A stretch of 64,000 nucleotides of DNA from Rickettsiales bacterium. GTDB taxonomy: Bacteria > Pseudomonadota > Alphaproteobacteria > Rickettsiales > UBA998. Below, piece after piece: positions 1 through 8,562 of the stretch. How positions within the stretch are numbered: the stretch's first letter is position 1; each line of letters starts with the position of its first letter. The notes beneath the pieces were generated by a model. The model did no database searches. It was given only the letters and a program-made list of their open reading frames with translations, and had not been told where the DNA came from. The DNA lies in NCBI GenBank assembly GCA_024304995.1, contig JAMWZD010000001.1, positions 62,001 through 126,000 on the forward strand, read 5' to 3'. Made by a program: the position numbers and the translations under genes.

Positions 1-675
1 CATAATAAAAATAAATACCAGCATAAGCAGCGGATAAAAACTATAGGGTATGGCTCCCATCACCAGTTCAAAACCTGATGCGGGCAATGCCACATTTTCC
101 GTTTGCGCCATAGATTGCAGACTGTCATCCAGAAGTGACACCTGAAACCCGACCCATGTAGTAATCACTGCGATACATGCAATCGGCGCTGCAGTGGAAT
201 CCACAATAAATGCCAGTTTTTCTCGTGAAATTTTCAGCGCATCGGTGAGCGGGCGCATGGTGTTCCCCACAATCAGCGTATTGGCATAATCATCAAAAAA
301 GATAAGCCCACCCAATGCAAACGTTGCTCCCTGCCCTTTCGTGCGCGTATCGGCAATGCGCGTAAAATAATTGACGACACCGCGCATCCCGCCATTATTA
401 GACAATATACCGATCATTCCCCCTGTAATCAGGCTAAATAATACGATAGAAAAATGTTGATTATCACCATCATTCGGCACAATCGCCTCTAAAATCCACG
501 TATCCACCACTTGGAACAGGCTGGGAATAATGTTGGATGCGCTATAACCTTCAATAATAAACGCACCCGCCCAGATGCCTGCAAACATAGACACAAACAC
601 CTGCCGCGTGGCAAGTGCCAGAATAATAGCCAACAATGAAGGGATGAGTGATGCAGCTGATAGCGTCATTTCCAT
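1..675 (-). CDS. NhaC-family Na+/H+ antiporter, C-terminus beyond left edge
   Basis: An open frame runs without a stop from an ATG at 675 to the window edge (225 codons), so only the N-terminal part is present. The protein is very hydrophobic. It contains family-typical segments: a GGMIGILSNNGGMRG loop around residues 85-100, then GLIFFDDYANTLIVGNTMRP and FIVDSTAAPIA. These match the Na+/H+ antiporter NhaC family (PF03553), inner-membrane transporters that exchange Na+ for H+. An AGGACG ribosome-binding site lies about 7 nt before the start. The gene is divergent from the orphan gene at 800. The family assignment is firm; the substrate is inferred, since NhaC relatives also include amino-acid/proton antiporters. 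Confidence 0.85.
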   Translation of the reverse strand, partial: MEMTLSAASLIPSLLAIILALATRQVFVSMFAGIWAGAFIIEGYSASNIIPSLFQVVDTWILEAIVPNDGDNQHFSIVLFSLITGGMIGILSNNGGMRGVVNYFTRIADTRTKGQGATFALGGLIFFDDYANTLIVGNTMRPLTDALKISREKLAFIVDSTAAPIACIAVITTWVGFQVSLLDDSLQSMAQTENVALPASGFELVMGAIPYSFYPLLMLVFIFIM

Positions 676-759
676 GAGTAGCGTCCTATAGATATAAATT
701 ACTTTTGGGAAATGTAGCGAAGCAGCGCCCACTATGCCAGCATTTTAATCTTAATGCTT

Positions 760-789
760 TTGTCACATAATTAAATATTCATTTATGAT
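760..789 (+). promoter_or_regulatory. Candidate sigma70-type promoter for the gene at 800
   Basis: TTGTCA (760-765) and TATGAT (784-789) are separated by 18 nt. The expected transcription start falls only a few bases before the ATG at 800, so the mRNA would be leaderless or nearly so. No Shine-Dalgarno sequence is visible before that ATG, which fits. Confidence 0.45.
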
Positions 790-799
790 ATATTAAACT

Positions 800-1345
800 A
801 TGGGAGTATTTCAGACAGATTCGAAAACCGAATTATCTCAGCAGGATGATATAGTCGCTCAGGCTGCCTATGTTGCAAAAAATATCACAGATCCTACTGG
901 CAGTTGGCGAACAGCTCGAAAAGTGGTAAATGCTGTATTAGACAATATACCTTTTGTTAAAAATATCTATAATGTTGGAGATACTATCAAAGACACCTCA
1001 GAAGCAGGAATGGCAGTAGCAGCTTATGCTACCGTCAGAAAAGATGCATTAAAAGATGGTGTGATTGATGCATCTGAAAAAGAAATGCTGCGCAAGGCAA
1101 CCTCAAAAGTGGTAAAAGAAACATTAGATGCATCAGAAAAAATCCCTGCTTATGGCGATGCTATTGGATTTACCCGAGATACAACTGCAAAACTCTCAGC
1201 ATTGCGTGAGTATAATAATCAGTTTAACTGTTATGAAAACACTAACCATTGCAATGATGCCCAGCGAAATTATTTAGAACAACAAAACGCTACTCTGGCT
1301 GCGCAACAGGAAAACAATCCCCAACAGTCACAAATAATCCGCTGA
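800..1345 (+). CDS. Hypothetical protein, 181 aa
   Basis: I do not recognise this family. The protein is soluble-looking, with no signal peptide or clear membrane segment. An alanine/lysine-rich, probably helical middle (about residues 70-125) contains two similar stretches around DASEKEMLRKA and DASEKIPAYGD. The C-terminus is rich in Asn and Gln and holds two cysteines (FNCYENTNHC). There is no Shine-Dalgarno sequence; a good -10 box lies 10 nt upstream of the ATG. The stop codon directly abuts the end of the convergent gene at 1346. AT-rich base use contrasts with the ribosomal block downstream and suggests a lineage-specific gene. In a genome with a type IV secretion system it could be an effector, but nothing in the sequence shows that. 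Confidence 0.6.
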   Translation: MGVFQTDSKTELSQQDDIVAQAAYVAKNITDPTGSWRTARKVVNAVLDNIPFVKNIYNVGDTIKDTSEAGMAVAAYATVRKDALKDGVIDASEKEMLRKATSKVVKETLDASEKIPAYGDAIGFTRDTTAKLSALREYNNQFNCYENTNHCNDAQRNYLEQQNATLAAQQENNPQQSQIIR

Positions 1346-2065
1346 TCACTCAGGCGCAATCACGTCCTGCGCAGGCTGCATTTCCTGCCCTTCTGTTTTC
1401 GGCTTCACCCGCCCATCTTTCAAAGCAGCAAAGCCCAGATGAATCATAAATGACGCAGCAATCAACGGCATAATCAACGTGAATGGTGGAATGGTAGAAA
1501 CAAACATAATCGCCGCGCCGCTCACCATTAACGTGCCGCGCATAATGTTGCGGTGCGTGGGTTTAATCATCATGCGGTCACACGCCATCACCCAAAATTC
1601 TTTGGCGAGGAGATACCCGTTCAGCGCATAATATAAGACAAACGCAAAACCTGTGAAAAATAAAATGGCATAAAGTGGAAGGCACAGCAAATTATAGAGT
1701 AATGCCTTGCCAATAAACCCTAAACTTTTTGGCAATTCTTCATGCAACGGCACTTTGCGCAATTCTTTGCCATATTCATGACGCGCAATTTTTTCCATAA
1801 ATCCGTCCAGGAACAAACTTGCGATAACAGGTAATAATATTGGGAATAAAACATATGCCAGCCCTGCTGCACCTATTGTAGCGAAAATGTCAAACGCACC
1901 ATCCATCCATCCTGTTTCTAAAATGGTGGTGTTCTGGAAGGCGAAAAACACCCCACCCACCCATAGAAACATTAAAAAAGAGGTTGCTAAAATACATATC
2001 ATCAGAATTTCCAATGATGTGCGTGACATTAAAGACCGTGCGGCGCGTTGAAATAAACCTATCAT
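1346..2065 (-). CDS. EI24-domain integral membrane protein
   Basis: This 239-residue protein has about five hydrophobic helices: residues 20-45, 60-85, 120-150 (two close segments) and 180-210. The NGYLLAKEFW motif near residue 150 is typical of EI24/CysZ-type proteins (PF07264). CysZ itself is a sulfate channel, but the alphaproteobacterial EI24 proteins are mostly uncharacterised, so no transport role is assigned. The C-terminal tail is polar. It converges tail-to-tail with the gene at 800 with no spacer. No Shine-Dalgarno sequence is evident before the ATG at 2065. Confidence 0.75.
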   Translation of the reverse strand: MIGLFQRAARSLMSRTSLEILMICILATSFLMFLWVGGVFFAFQNTTILETGWMDGAFDIFATIGAAGLAYVLFPILLPVIASLFLDGFMEKIARHEYGKELRKVPLHEELPKSLGFIGKALLYNLLCLPLYAILFFTGFAFVLYYALNGYLLAKEFWVMACDRMMIKPTHRNIMRGTLMVSGAAIMFVSTIPPFTLIMPLIAASFMIHLGFAALKDGRVKPKTEGQEMQPAQDVIAPE

Positions 2066-2102
2066 TACGGCAGATTAGCGCAAAAAATAACGCATCACAA
2101 GC

Positions 2103-2131
2103 TTGCAATTCACTGTTTATATGTGTATAAA
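2103..2131 (+). promoter_or_regulatory. Candidate promoter of rpsB-tsf
   Basis: TTGCAA (2103-2108) and TATAAA (2126-2131) lie exactly 17 nt apart in the gap before rpsB. They predict an mRNA leader of about 100 nt, long enough for the translational autoregulation known for S2 in other bacteria. Confidence 0.45.
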
Positions 2132-2236
2132 GACAGACTCGCGTGGCGGGTGCTGCGTGAAATTCACACATGAGACAATTCCAGTGGTTGATACTACTTA
2201 TGTTTCATGGAGGTTTAACTGGAAGGAAGAAAGACT

Positions 2237-3094
2237 ATGGCAACAGCCGAATTTACAATGAAAGAACTGATCGAAGCAGGTGTGCATTTCGGTCATAAAA
2301 CAAAACGCTGGAATCCTAAAATGGCTCCGTTCATTTATGGTGTGCGTAACGATACTCATATTATTGACCTGAACAAAACCGTGCCTTTGTTGCAAAACGC
2401 ATTGCAGGCGGTGTTTGAAACGGCGCGCGCAGGCGGAAAGATTCTGTTCGTTGGAACAAAGCGTCAGGCAAGTGATGTGATCGCAGAAACGGCACGTGGT
2501 TGCGGGCATTATTATGTAAATAATCGCTGGTTGGGCGGCATGTTGACCAACTGGAACACCATTCAGAATTCTATCCGCCGCATGAGCGAGCTGGAAGACC
2601 AGCTTGAGCATGGTCAGGCGACATTGACGAAGAAAGAATTGCTGAACATTGAGCGCAACCGCGAAAAGCTGGAACGTTCTTTGGGCGGGATTCGCAAAAT
2701 GGGCACAGTGCCAAACCTGATTTTCATCATTGATGTAGTGCATGAAGATCTGGCATTGAAAGAAGCAGCAAAACTGAACATTCCTGTTGCAGCAATTGTC
2801 GATACCAACGCTGATATTGCAAATGTGGATTTCCCGATCCCTGGGAATGATGATGCGACAAAAGCCATTCGCCTTTATTGCGATCTGATTGCAGAAACGA
2901 TCCGCAAAGGAATGCAGGCTGGTGGTTTTGAAGTGAAAGCTGTTGAAGAAAAGCCAAAACAGGTCGAAGCGAAAGACACCAAAGCATCTGAGAAAGTGGA
3001 TGAGTCTGCAAAGTCTACTACCCGCAAGGAAGCAATGGCAGCGGCAGCGAAACTGGCAGGCTTTGCACGCGAAGAAAACCGCAACGCAAGCTAA
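2237..3094 (+). CDS. rpsB: Small ribosomal subunit protein uS2
   Basis: This is ribosomal protein S2 of the 30S subunit, 285 residues. Diagnostic stretches include [16 protein letters not shown] near the N-terminus, [12 protein letters not shown] around residue 95, and [18 protein letters not shown] around residue 195. The C-terminal tail (from about 235) is Lys/Glu/Ala-rich, making the protein longer than E. coli S2 (241 aa), as is common in alphaproteobacteria. Purine-rich GGAGG and GGAAGGAAG elements precede the ATG. It heads the conserved rpsB-tsf-pyrH-frr group. Confidence 0.98.
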   Translation: MATAEFTMKELIEAGVHFGHKTKRWNPKMAPFIYGVRNDTHIIDLNKTVPLLQNALQAVFETARAGGKILFVGTKRQASDVIAETARGCGHYYVNNRWLGGMLTNWNTIQNSIRRMSELEDQLEHGQATLTKKELLNIERNREKLERSLGGIRKMGTVPNLIFIIDVVHEDLALKEAAKLNIPVAAIVDTNADIANVDFPIPGNDDATKAIRLYCDLIAETIRKGMQAGGFEVKAVEEKPKQVEAKDTKASEKVDESAKSTTRKEAMAAAAKLAGFAREENRNAS

Positions 3095-3131
3095 ACGCAA
3101 GCATATGCTGAATGCCAGCAAGAAACATTTA

Positions 3132-3165
3132 GCTGATGTTGGAGAGACTTATTTTCAACATCAGC
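3132..3165 (+). repeat. Perfect 10-bp inverted repeat between rpsB and tsf
   Basis: GCTGATGTTG (3132-3141) and CAACATCAGC (3156-3165) form a perfect stem with a 14-nt loop in the 233-bp rpsB-tsf spacer. No strong U-tract follows, so it is more likely an attenuator, processing site or weak terminator than a full terminator. The rest of the spacer shows nothing recognisable. Confidence 0.6.
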
Positions 3166-3327
3166 GTGTTGCCTTTAATTTCGCAGCGCAATGTTTTCTC
3201 GCAGGTTTTATGGCATTGTTGCACGGTATCATCCCCTCCTGTTTTAAAACGGGAGCAAGCAAAAAAGTCGCTCATTTGGCGCAACATACACGAACACAAG
3301 ATTGATTGAATATTTAGGAGTAAGAAT

Positions 3328-4254
3328 ATGAGTATTTCTGCAAGTCAAATTAAAGAATTACGCGAAACATCAGGCGCAGGCATGATGGACTGCAAAAAAG
3401 CATTGGTGGAAACAAACGGCAATATTGAAGAAGCAATGGACTGGCTTCGCACTAAAGGTCTTGCTAAAGCAGCGAAGAAAGCTGGTCGTACTGCTGCAGA
3501 AGGTCTGATCGCTATCGCTCAGGACGGCAATAAAGCAGCTATGATCGAGCTTAATTCGGAAACAGATTTCGTTGCCCGCAACGACCAGTTCCAGAATATT
3601 GCACAACATACGGCTGAAGTGGCGCTGAAAACAGATGGTGATGTTGAATCCGTGAAATCTGCAGAATATCCTGCAGGTGGAAAAAATGTTGCCGACACTA
3701 TCACTGAAGCAGTGGGCAAAATCGGTGAAAATATGAATCTTCGCCGCAGCAAAGTCATTTCTGTGGATAGCGGCATTATCAGCACATATGTGCATAATGC
3801 AGTAAAGCCAGATCTTGGCAAAATCGGCGTAATTGTTGCATTAAACAGCGACAAGCAGGATGACCGCATCGCCGCTCTTGGCAAACAGATTGCCATGCAC
3901 GTTGCAGCAGCTAAGCCAGAAGCACTAACGCGTGAAGGCATTGATGCGTCTTCTTTGGAGCGTGAGCGCGCAGTATATAAAGAACAGGCAATGGCATCTG
4001 GCAAGCCTGAAGAGATTGCAGAAAAAATGGTCGAAGGCCGCATCCGCAAATTCTACGAAGAAGTGGTACTGCCTGAGCAGACTTTCGTGATTGACGGCAA
4101 GAGCAAGGTCTCTGAAGTGATTGATGAAGTAGCAAAAGAAACTGGCGCAAAAATTTCGCTGGCAGATTATGCACTCTTTGTTCTTGGTGAAGGCATTGAG
4201 AAAGAAGAAGATGACTTTGCAGCAGAAGTGGCGAAAGCGGCTGGCGCTGCGTAA
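3328..4254 (+). CDS. tsf: Translation elongation factor Ts
   Basis: This is the nucleotide exchange factor for EF-Tu, 308 residues. The N-terminal UBA-like module carries LRETSGAGMMDCKKAL (residues 11-26). The TDFVARND motif that contacts EF-Tu follows at about residues 79-86, and the dimerisation domain ends with LFVLGEGIEKEEDDFAAEV. A TTAGGAG ribosome-binding site sits 8 nt before the ATG. It follows rpsB and is closed by a strong intrinsic terminator. Confidence 0.98.
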   Translation: MSISASQIKELRETSGAGMMDCKKALVETNGNIEEAMDWLRTKGLAKAAKKAGRTAAEGLIAIAQDGNKAAMIELNSETDFVARNDQFQNIAQHTAEVALKTDGDVESVKSAEYPAGGKNVADTITEAVGKIGENMNLRRSKVISVDSGIISTYVHNAVKPDLGKIGVIVALNSDKQDDRIAALGKQIAMHVAAAKPEALTREGIDASSLERERAVYKEQAMASGKPEEIAEKMVEGRIRKFYEEVVLPEQTFVIDGKSKVSEVIDEVAKETGAKISLADYALFVLGEGIEKEEDDFAAEVAKAAGAA

Positions 4255-4280
4255 GGCTGCTTCGGCATAATAAAAAAGAA

Positions 4281-4315
4281 AGCGGGGTCACGATGGTGGC
4301 TCCGCTTTTTGTTAT
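4281..4315 (+). terminator. Intrinsic terminator after tsf
   Basis: AGCGGGGTCA (4281-4290) pairs over 10 positions, two of them G-U, with TGGCTCCGCT (4297-4306) around a 6-nt loop. A run of Ts follows. It separates rpsB-tsf from the pyrH group. Confidence 0.85.
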
Positions 4316-4316
4316 T

Positions 4317-4529
4317 TTAGGAAAATTCTGCTGAAACAGTTTTTCCTTTAACGATAGTTAAATTAATTCTTTTTGGGTCAAAGTTGGCGTCTAGCCTTTT
4401 TGGATCACCATCCTCTCTTTCAATTACAACATCTCCATCATATTTTTGTTTAACTTCTTCAAACGTTAAACCCAATGTCCATTGTAGCTCGGAAGCTGTT
4501 TCCTGTTCCAGATTATCAAAAAAGCTCAT
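4317..4529 (-). CDS. Small protein resembling I78-type peptidase inhibitors
   Basis: This 70-residue cytoplasmic-looking protein has no signal peptide. The C-terminal pattern, FDPKRINLTIVKGKTVSAEF, resembles the inhibitor I78 family (PF11720), whose members end in a similar 'P.RLN...D..G.V..V' strand pair. I therefore call it I78-like with caution. It lies antisense between tsf and pyrH, ending at the tsf terminator. No clear Shine-Dalgarno sequence precedes the ATG. It interrupts the otherwise conserved tsf-pyrH neighbourhood and is more AT-rich, which suggests a late insertion. Confidence 0.5.
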   Translation of the reverse strand: MSFFDNLEQETASELQWTLGLTFEEVKQKYDGDVVIEREDGDPKRLDANFDPKRINLTIVKGKTVSAEFS

Positions 4530-4680
4530 TTTTTTAAAAAGTAAGTTTGTAGATAATTGTTCTAAGCGCCGTATATATCAAAAAGTAGCACTTGGCTCTT
4601 AGAAAAATTAATTATTTTAATATATCATTAATTTTTGACTACGTCAATTTAACTATGATTCTTTAGCTAATAATTTCCCA

Positions 4681-4708
4681 TTGCAAAAAGCTGCATATAC
4701 GTTAATGT
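4681..4708 (+). promoter_or_regulatory. Weak promoter candidate upstream of pyrH
   Basis: TTGCAA (4681-4686) and TAATGT (4703-4708) are separated by 16 nt in the AT-rich 205-bp gap (4530-4734). The -10 match is poor. Since the gene at 4317 is antisense and a terminator ends tsf, pyrH needs a promoter somewhere in this gap. Confidence 0.25.
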
Positions 4709-4734
4709 AAGCGCACAAAAAAATACGGAATATT

Positions 4735-5454
4735 ATGACGGATACATTGGAATATAATCGCGTACTCATCAAGGTCTCTGGTGAAGCGTTGATGGGCAGC
4801 AAAGAATATGGTCAGGATGATGTAATCATAGATCGCATCTGTAAAGACATTCAAAAAGCTGTGGATATGGGCGTGGAAGTCTGCCTCGTGGTGGGCGGCG
4901 GCAATATTTACCGCGGCATGTCCGCTGCTGCGCGTGGCATGGAACGCTCCAGCGCAGATTATATGGGCATGTTGGCAACCGTATTAAACGCACTTGCCGT
5001 ACAAAATGCATTAGAAAAAATTGGTGTAGAAACACGTGTGCTTTCTGCGATTCACATGATGGAAGTCTGCGAACCGTATATTCGCCGCCGCGCTATCCGT
5101 CATATGGAGCGTGGACGTGTGGTTATTTTTGCCGCAGGCACAGGAAATCCGTTTTTTACGACAGATACTGCTGCAGCACTTCGCGCCAGTGAGATGGGTT
5201 GTGATGCTTTGTTAAAAGGCACGCAGGTCGATGGGGTTTACACCGCAGATCCCAAACTGGATGACACGGCGAAGCGTTATGAAACATTGACCTATCAGGA
5301 CGTTCTGGTAAAAAATCTGAAAGTGCTGGACACTTCAGCCATTTCACTCTGCCGTGATAACAACATACCTATTTTGGTCTTTTCAATTCATGAACCTGGT
5401 GAATTTGCTCGCGTATTGCAAGGTGATGGCAAGTTCACTCGCATTACAGAATAA
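4735..5454 (+). CDS. pyrH: UMP kinase
   Basis: This hexameric bacterial UMP kinase converts UMP to UDP in pyrimidine nucleotide synthesis; 239 residues is the normal length. Visible motifs are KVSGEALMG (13-21), [10 protein letters not shown] (52-61), the [17 protein letters not shown] loop near residue 136, and [13 protein letters not shown] near residue 160. It starts a tightly spaced group with frr (19-nt gap), uppS, cdsA, dxr and rseP. Confidence 0.97.
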   Translation: MTDTLEYNRVLIKVSGEALMGSKEYGQDDVIIDRICKDIQKAVDMGVEVCLVVGGGNIYRGMSAAARGMERSSADYMGMLATVLNALAVQNALEKIGVETRVLSAIHMMEVCEPYIRRRAIRHMERGRVVIFAAGTGNPFFTTDTAAALRASEMGCDALLKGTQVDGVYTADPKLDDTAKRYETLTYQDVLVKNLKVLDTSAISLCRDNNIPILVFSIHEPGEFARVLQGDGKFTRITE

Positions 5455-5473
5455 ACGCATAAGGAACAATATT

Positions 5474-6025
5474 ATGGCTGACATGAAAGCATTGTCCACC
5501 CGTATGGACGCAACAATTGAAGCATTGAACAAAGATTTTTCTGGTCTGCGCACTGGTCGCGCCTCCACCAGCCTGCTGGATTCAGTGACAGTGGAAGCCT
5601 ATGGTTCAAACATGCCACTCAAGCAAGTGGCGAATGTCAGCGTTCCCGAAGCACGATTGCTCACCGTGCAGGTGTGGGATGCCAGCATGGCAAAAGCAGT
5701 GGAAAAATCAATAGCCAATGCAGGGCTGGGTTTAAATCCAATCGGTGAAGGACAGTTGATTCGTGTGCCACTTCCTGAACTGACCGAAGAACGCCGCAAG
5801 GAATTGGTGAAAGTGGCTGGGAAATATGCTGAAAATGCCAAAGTCTCCATCCGCAACATCCGCCGTGACGGCATGGATGAGTTGAAGAAAGAAGAAAAAG
5901 CAGGCGATATTTCAGAAGATGATATGCACAATCAGGCAGATGAAGTGCAGAAACTGACAGACAAATATGTTGAAAAAATTGACGGTCTGCTTGTTGATAA
6001 AGAAAAAGATATTTTAAAAGTATAA
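5474..6025 (+). CDS. frr: Ribosome recycling factor
   Basis: This factor splits post-termination ribosomes together with EF-G. The 183-residue product has the three-helix bundle pattern and family motifs: LRTGRAS (25-31), [15 protein letters not shown] near residue 58, and [14 protein letters not shown] near residue 128. The ATG at 5474 is chosen because AAGGAAC lies 8 nt upstream and the N-terminus then matches the family. An in-frame ATG at 5354 would overlap pyrH and add residues with no family similarity. Confidence 0.97.
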   Translation: MADMKALSTRMDATIEALNKDFSGLRTGRASTSLLDSVTVEAYGSNMPLKQVANVSVPEARLLTVQVWDASMAKAVEKSIANAGLGLNPIGEGQLIRVPLPELTEERRKELVKVAGKYAENAKVSIRNIRRDGMDELKKEEKAGDISEDDMHNQADEVQKLTDKYVEKIDGLLVDKEKDILKV

Positions 6026-6034
6026 GCTATTATT

Positions 6035-6739
6035 ATGACGGAGAAGGCAGCGCCCCCCCTCACCCATCTGGCAATTATAATGGATGGAAACGGGCGCTGG
6101 GCAAAGCGTCATTTGCGCCCACGTGCCTTTGGACACAAACAGGGAGCAGAAGCACTTCGCAATATTTTAAAACCCGTGGCGCGTCTGGGCATTAAATATC
6201 TCAGCGTTTATGCGTTCAGCCATGAAAACTGGCAACGCAGCGAAGAAGAAGTCAGAGATTTGATGCAACTGCTGAAACTCTATCTTTCCAAAGAAGTCGA
6301 CACGCTGATCGACAATAACATTCGCCTGCGTATTTCGGGAGATATTTCCCGTTTTGACGCAAAAACGCAAGCGCAGCTTCAGGAAGCGCTCAACCGCACA
6401 GAAGGTGGCACAGCTTTAACACTAAATATCTGCCTGAGCTATGGTGCGAGGCAGGAAATTCTACATGCCTGCAAAGAGTTAATCAGAAGTGGAGCAGATG
6501 CAGATTCCATCACCACTGATGATATTTCCAGTCACCTTTACTGCGCAGATATACCAGACCCTGATCTGCTCATTCGCACGGGTGGTGACTGCCGCATCAG
6601 CAATTTTCTGCTATGGCAATGTGCATATACAGAGCTTTATTTTACGGAATGTCTCTGGCCTGATTTTAACGAAACTATTTTAAAAGAGGCGTATGATGCA
6701 TATTGTGCGCGTGAGCGCCGCTTTGGGAGACGCCCATGA
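6035..6739 (+). CDS. uppS: Isoprenyl (undecaprenyl) diphosphate synthase
   Basis: This cis-prenyltransferase makes undecaprenyl diphosphate, the lipid carrier precursor for peptidoglycan. It has 234 residues. The catalytic Asp is in IIMDGNGRWA (Asp17). YAFSHENW follows near residue 64, and RTGGDCRISNFLLWQ near residue 180 is the conserved substrate-binding stretch. It lies 9 nt after frr, and its last codons overlap cdsA by 4 nt, implying translational coupling. Confidence 0.96.
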   Translation: MTEKAAPPLTHLAIIMDGNGRWAKRHLRPRAFGHKQGAEALRNILKPVARLGIKYLSVYAFSHENWQRSEEEVRDLMQLLKLYLSKEVDTLIDNNIRLRISGDISRFDAKTQAQLQEALNRTEGGTALTLNICLSYGARQEILHACKELIRSGADADSITTDDISSHLYCADIPDPDLLIRTGGDCRISNFLLWQCAYTELYFTECLWPDFNETILKEAYDAYCARERRFGRRP

Positions 6740-7389
6740 ACATCCCTCCGGATTTGATTACCCGCACCAGCACCGCCATCATTATCGTAGCTGTCACATT
6801 AGTGGCGCTTTCATCTGGTGCGCTGGGTTGGGGCATGTTCTGCATCACCGTGGCGGCTGGCATGATGGATGAATGGCGCAGCTTAACCGCAACCATGCGC
6901 AAGCCTGTCTTTTTTAGCGGATTGCTGGTTATTTCCTGCGCCGTCGCGTCTGCCACGTTAATTTACAGCGCAGAACATGGCTTCACCTATCTCGGTTTTC
7001 TGATTGCCTGCGTCAGCGCAACTGATATTTTCGCCTATTTCGGCGGAAAAACCTTCGGGCGCACCAAACTTGCTCCAACCATCAGCCCGAATAAAACAGT
7101 GGAAGGTTTAATTTCAGGCATGATTGCTGCTTCGGTAACTGCGCTGCTGATTGTGACGCTCTCAGACCTGCCAATGCCTGCGTTCATCGCACTGGCAACA
7201 GGAGCAACGCTGGCTTTTGTTGCGCAGATGGGGGATTTGCTGGAATCTGCTGCCAAACGCCGCGCAGATGTGAAGGATAGCGGTGCATTGCTGCCAGGGC
7301 ATGGCGGTCTGCTGGACAGAACAGACGGCTATATCACCGCGCTGCCCGTATTTTATGCCATGCTGCATTATTCAAATCACCTAAATTAA
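6736..7389 (+). CDS. cdsA: Phosphatidate cytidylyltransferase
   Basis: This integral membrane enzyme makes CDP-diacylglycerol from phosphatidate and CTP, the branch point of phospholipid synthesis. The 217-residue protein has several hydrophobic helices. The C-terminal CdsA signature runs through MGDLLESAAKRRADVKDSG and LLPGHGGLLDRTD (about residues 161-195). It is shorter than the 285-residue E. coli protein, apparently through fewer N-terminal helices. The start overlaps the uppS stop; dxr begins 3 nt after its stop. Confidence 0.95.
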   Translation: MNIPPDLITRTSTAIIIVAVTLVALSSGALGWGMFCITVAAGMMDEWRSLTATMRKPVFFSGLLVISCAVASATLIYSAEHGFTYLGFLIACVSATDIFAYFGGKTFGRTKLAPTISPNKTVEGLISGMIAASVTALLIVTLSDLPMPAFIALATGATLAFVAQMGDLLESAAKRRADVKDSGALLPGHGGLLDRTDGYITALPVFYAMLHYSNHLN

Positions 7390-7392
7390 ATC

Positions 7393-8547
7393 ATGAAACA
7401 ACTCGCCATTTTTGGTGCTACTGGCACAATCGGAGACAATGCGCTGGATATTGTTCGCAAGCACCCGCGTGACTTTAACATCGTTACGCTGAGCGCCCAT
7501 GACAACGCAGAAAAGCTGATAAAGCTGGCGCTGGAATTTTTACCAAAGCGCGTGGTTATCAGTAATCATCTGCACTATGAAACAGTGCGCGGTGCGTTGC
7601 CTGCAACAGTGGATGTGCTGCATAGTGAAGCGGGGCTGGTGGAAGCGGCAAAAGCTCCGTGTGATATGTTCCTTTCTGCCATTATTGGCTTTTCGGCACT
7701 CCGCCCCACTATGGCCGCCATTGAGGCAGGTCATATTATCGCGTTGGCAAATAAGGAATGTCTGGTGGCAGCAGGGTCACTGTTCATGGCGGCGTGCAAT
7801 GCGCATCACACCACATTATTGCCTGTGGATTCAGAACATAATGCATTATTTCAGCTCTGGCACTGCCTGCAGGGCAATGCACCAGACACGGTTACGCTCA
7901 CAGCCTCTGGCGGGCCATTTCGCGGCTATACCCGTGAACAGCTGCGTCACGTCACCCCTGAACAGGCGGTGGCGCATCCGAACTGGTCTATGGGGGCAAA
8001 AATCTCGGTTGATTCTGCCACATTGATGAATAAAGGATTGGAATTGCTGGAAGCGATGCATCTTTTTGCATTAAAGCCTAAACAATGCCGCGCAGTTATC
8101 CACCCTGAATCCATCATTCACTGCCTGATTGCCATGAGCGACGGAACGCATTTTGCGCAGCTTGCCCTGCCAGATATGCGCACGCCCATTGCGCACGCAT
8201 TGCATTATCCCAAGCGCCTAAAACTGGAGATTCCAACACTGAATCTGGTGGAAACAGGCGCGTTGCATTTTGAAGTGGCGGATCCAAAAACATTTGGCTG
8301 TCTGCAACTTGCATATAATGCTATGGCAGCGCCTGCGAGCGCGTCCATTTTGCTAAATGCGGCGAATGAACTGGCGGTGGAAGCATTCCTGAATCGCCAC
8401 ATCACATTCACACAAATTCCTGAAATTATTGACGCTGCATTGCAAACACATAATGCGCATCATGTCACACATCTTGACGAAGTCTATGAAATAGACCATA
8501 TTTCAAGGGAGAGTACGCGTGAAATACTGCGAAAGCGCGCCGCATAA
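7393..8547 (+). CDS. dxr: 1-deoxy-D-xylulose 5-phosphate reductoisomerase
   Basis: This enzyme converts DXP to MEP with NADPH, the committed step of the MEP isoprenoid pathway, and so supplies isoprenoid units for UppS. It has 384 residues. The nucleotide-binding GATGTIGDNALDIV lies at the N-terminus; a Thr replaces the usual Ser of GSIG. VDSEHNALFQLW near residue 145 and SVDSATLMNKGLELLEAMHLF near residue 207 contain the metal and substrate ligands. It is part of the uppS-cdsA-dxr-rseP run. Confidence 0.96.
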   Translation: MKQLAIFGATGTIGDNALDIVRKHPRDFNIVTLSAHDNAEKLIKLALEFLPKRVVISNHLHYETVRGALPATVDVLHSEAGLVEAAKAPCDMFLSAIIGFSALRPTMAAIEAGHIIALANKECLVAAGSLFMAACNAHHTTLLPVDSEHNALFQLWHCLQGNAPDTVTLTASGGPFRGYTREQLRHVTPEQAVAHPNWSMGAKISVDSATLMNKGLELLEAMHLFALKPKQCRAVIHPESIIHCLIAMSDGTHFAQLALPDMRTPIAHALHYPKRLKLEIPTLNLVETGALHFEVADPKTFGCLQLAYNAMAAPASASILLNAANELAVEAFLNRHITFTQIPEIIDAALQTHNAHHVTHLDEVYEIDHISRESTREILRKRAA

Positions 8548-8562
8548 TTTTTAAGGAAACCC

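Noticed and set aside
2198-3121. Long open frame antisense to rpsB
   Set aside because: It is the complement of a highly conserved ribosomal gene; its Cys/His/Phe-rich product resembles no protein and reflects rpsB codon bias.
2943-3305. 120-codon frame overlapping the rpsB end and spacer
   Set aside because: Most of it is out-of-frame rpsB; the spacer part has no start signal or family similarity.
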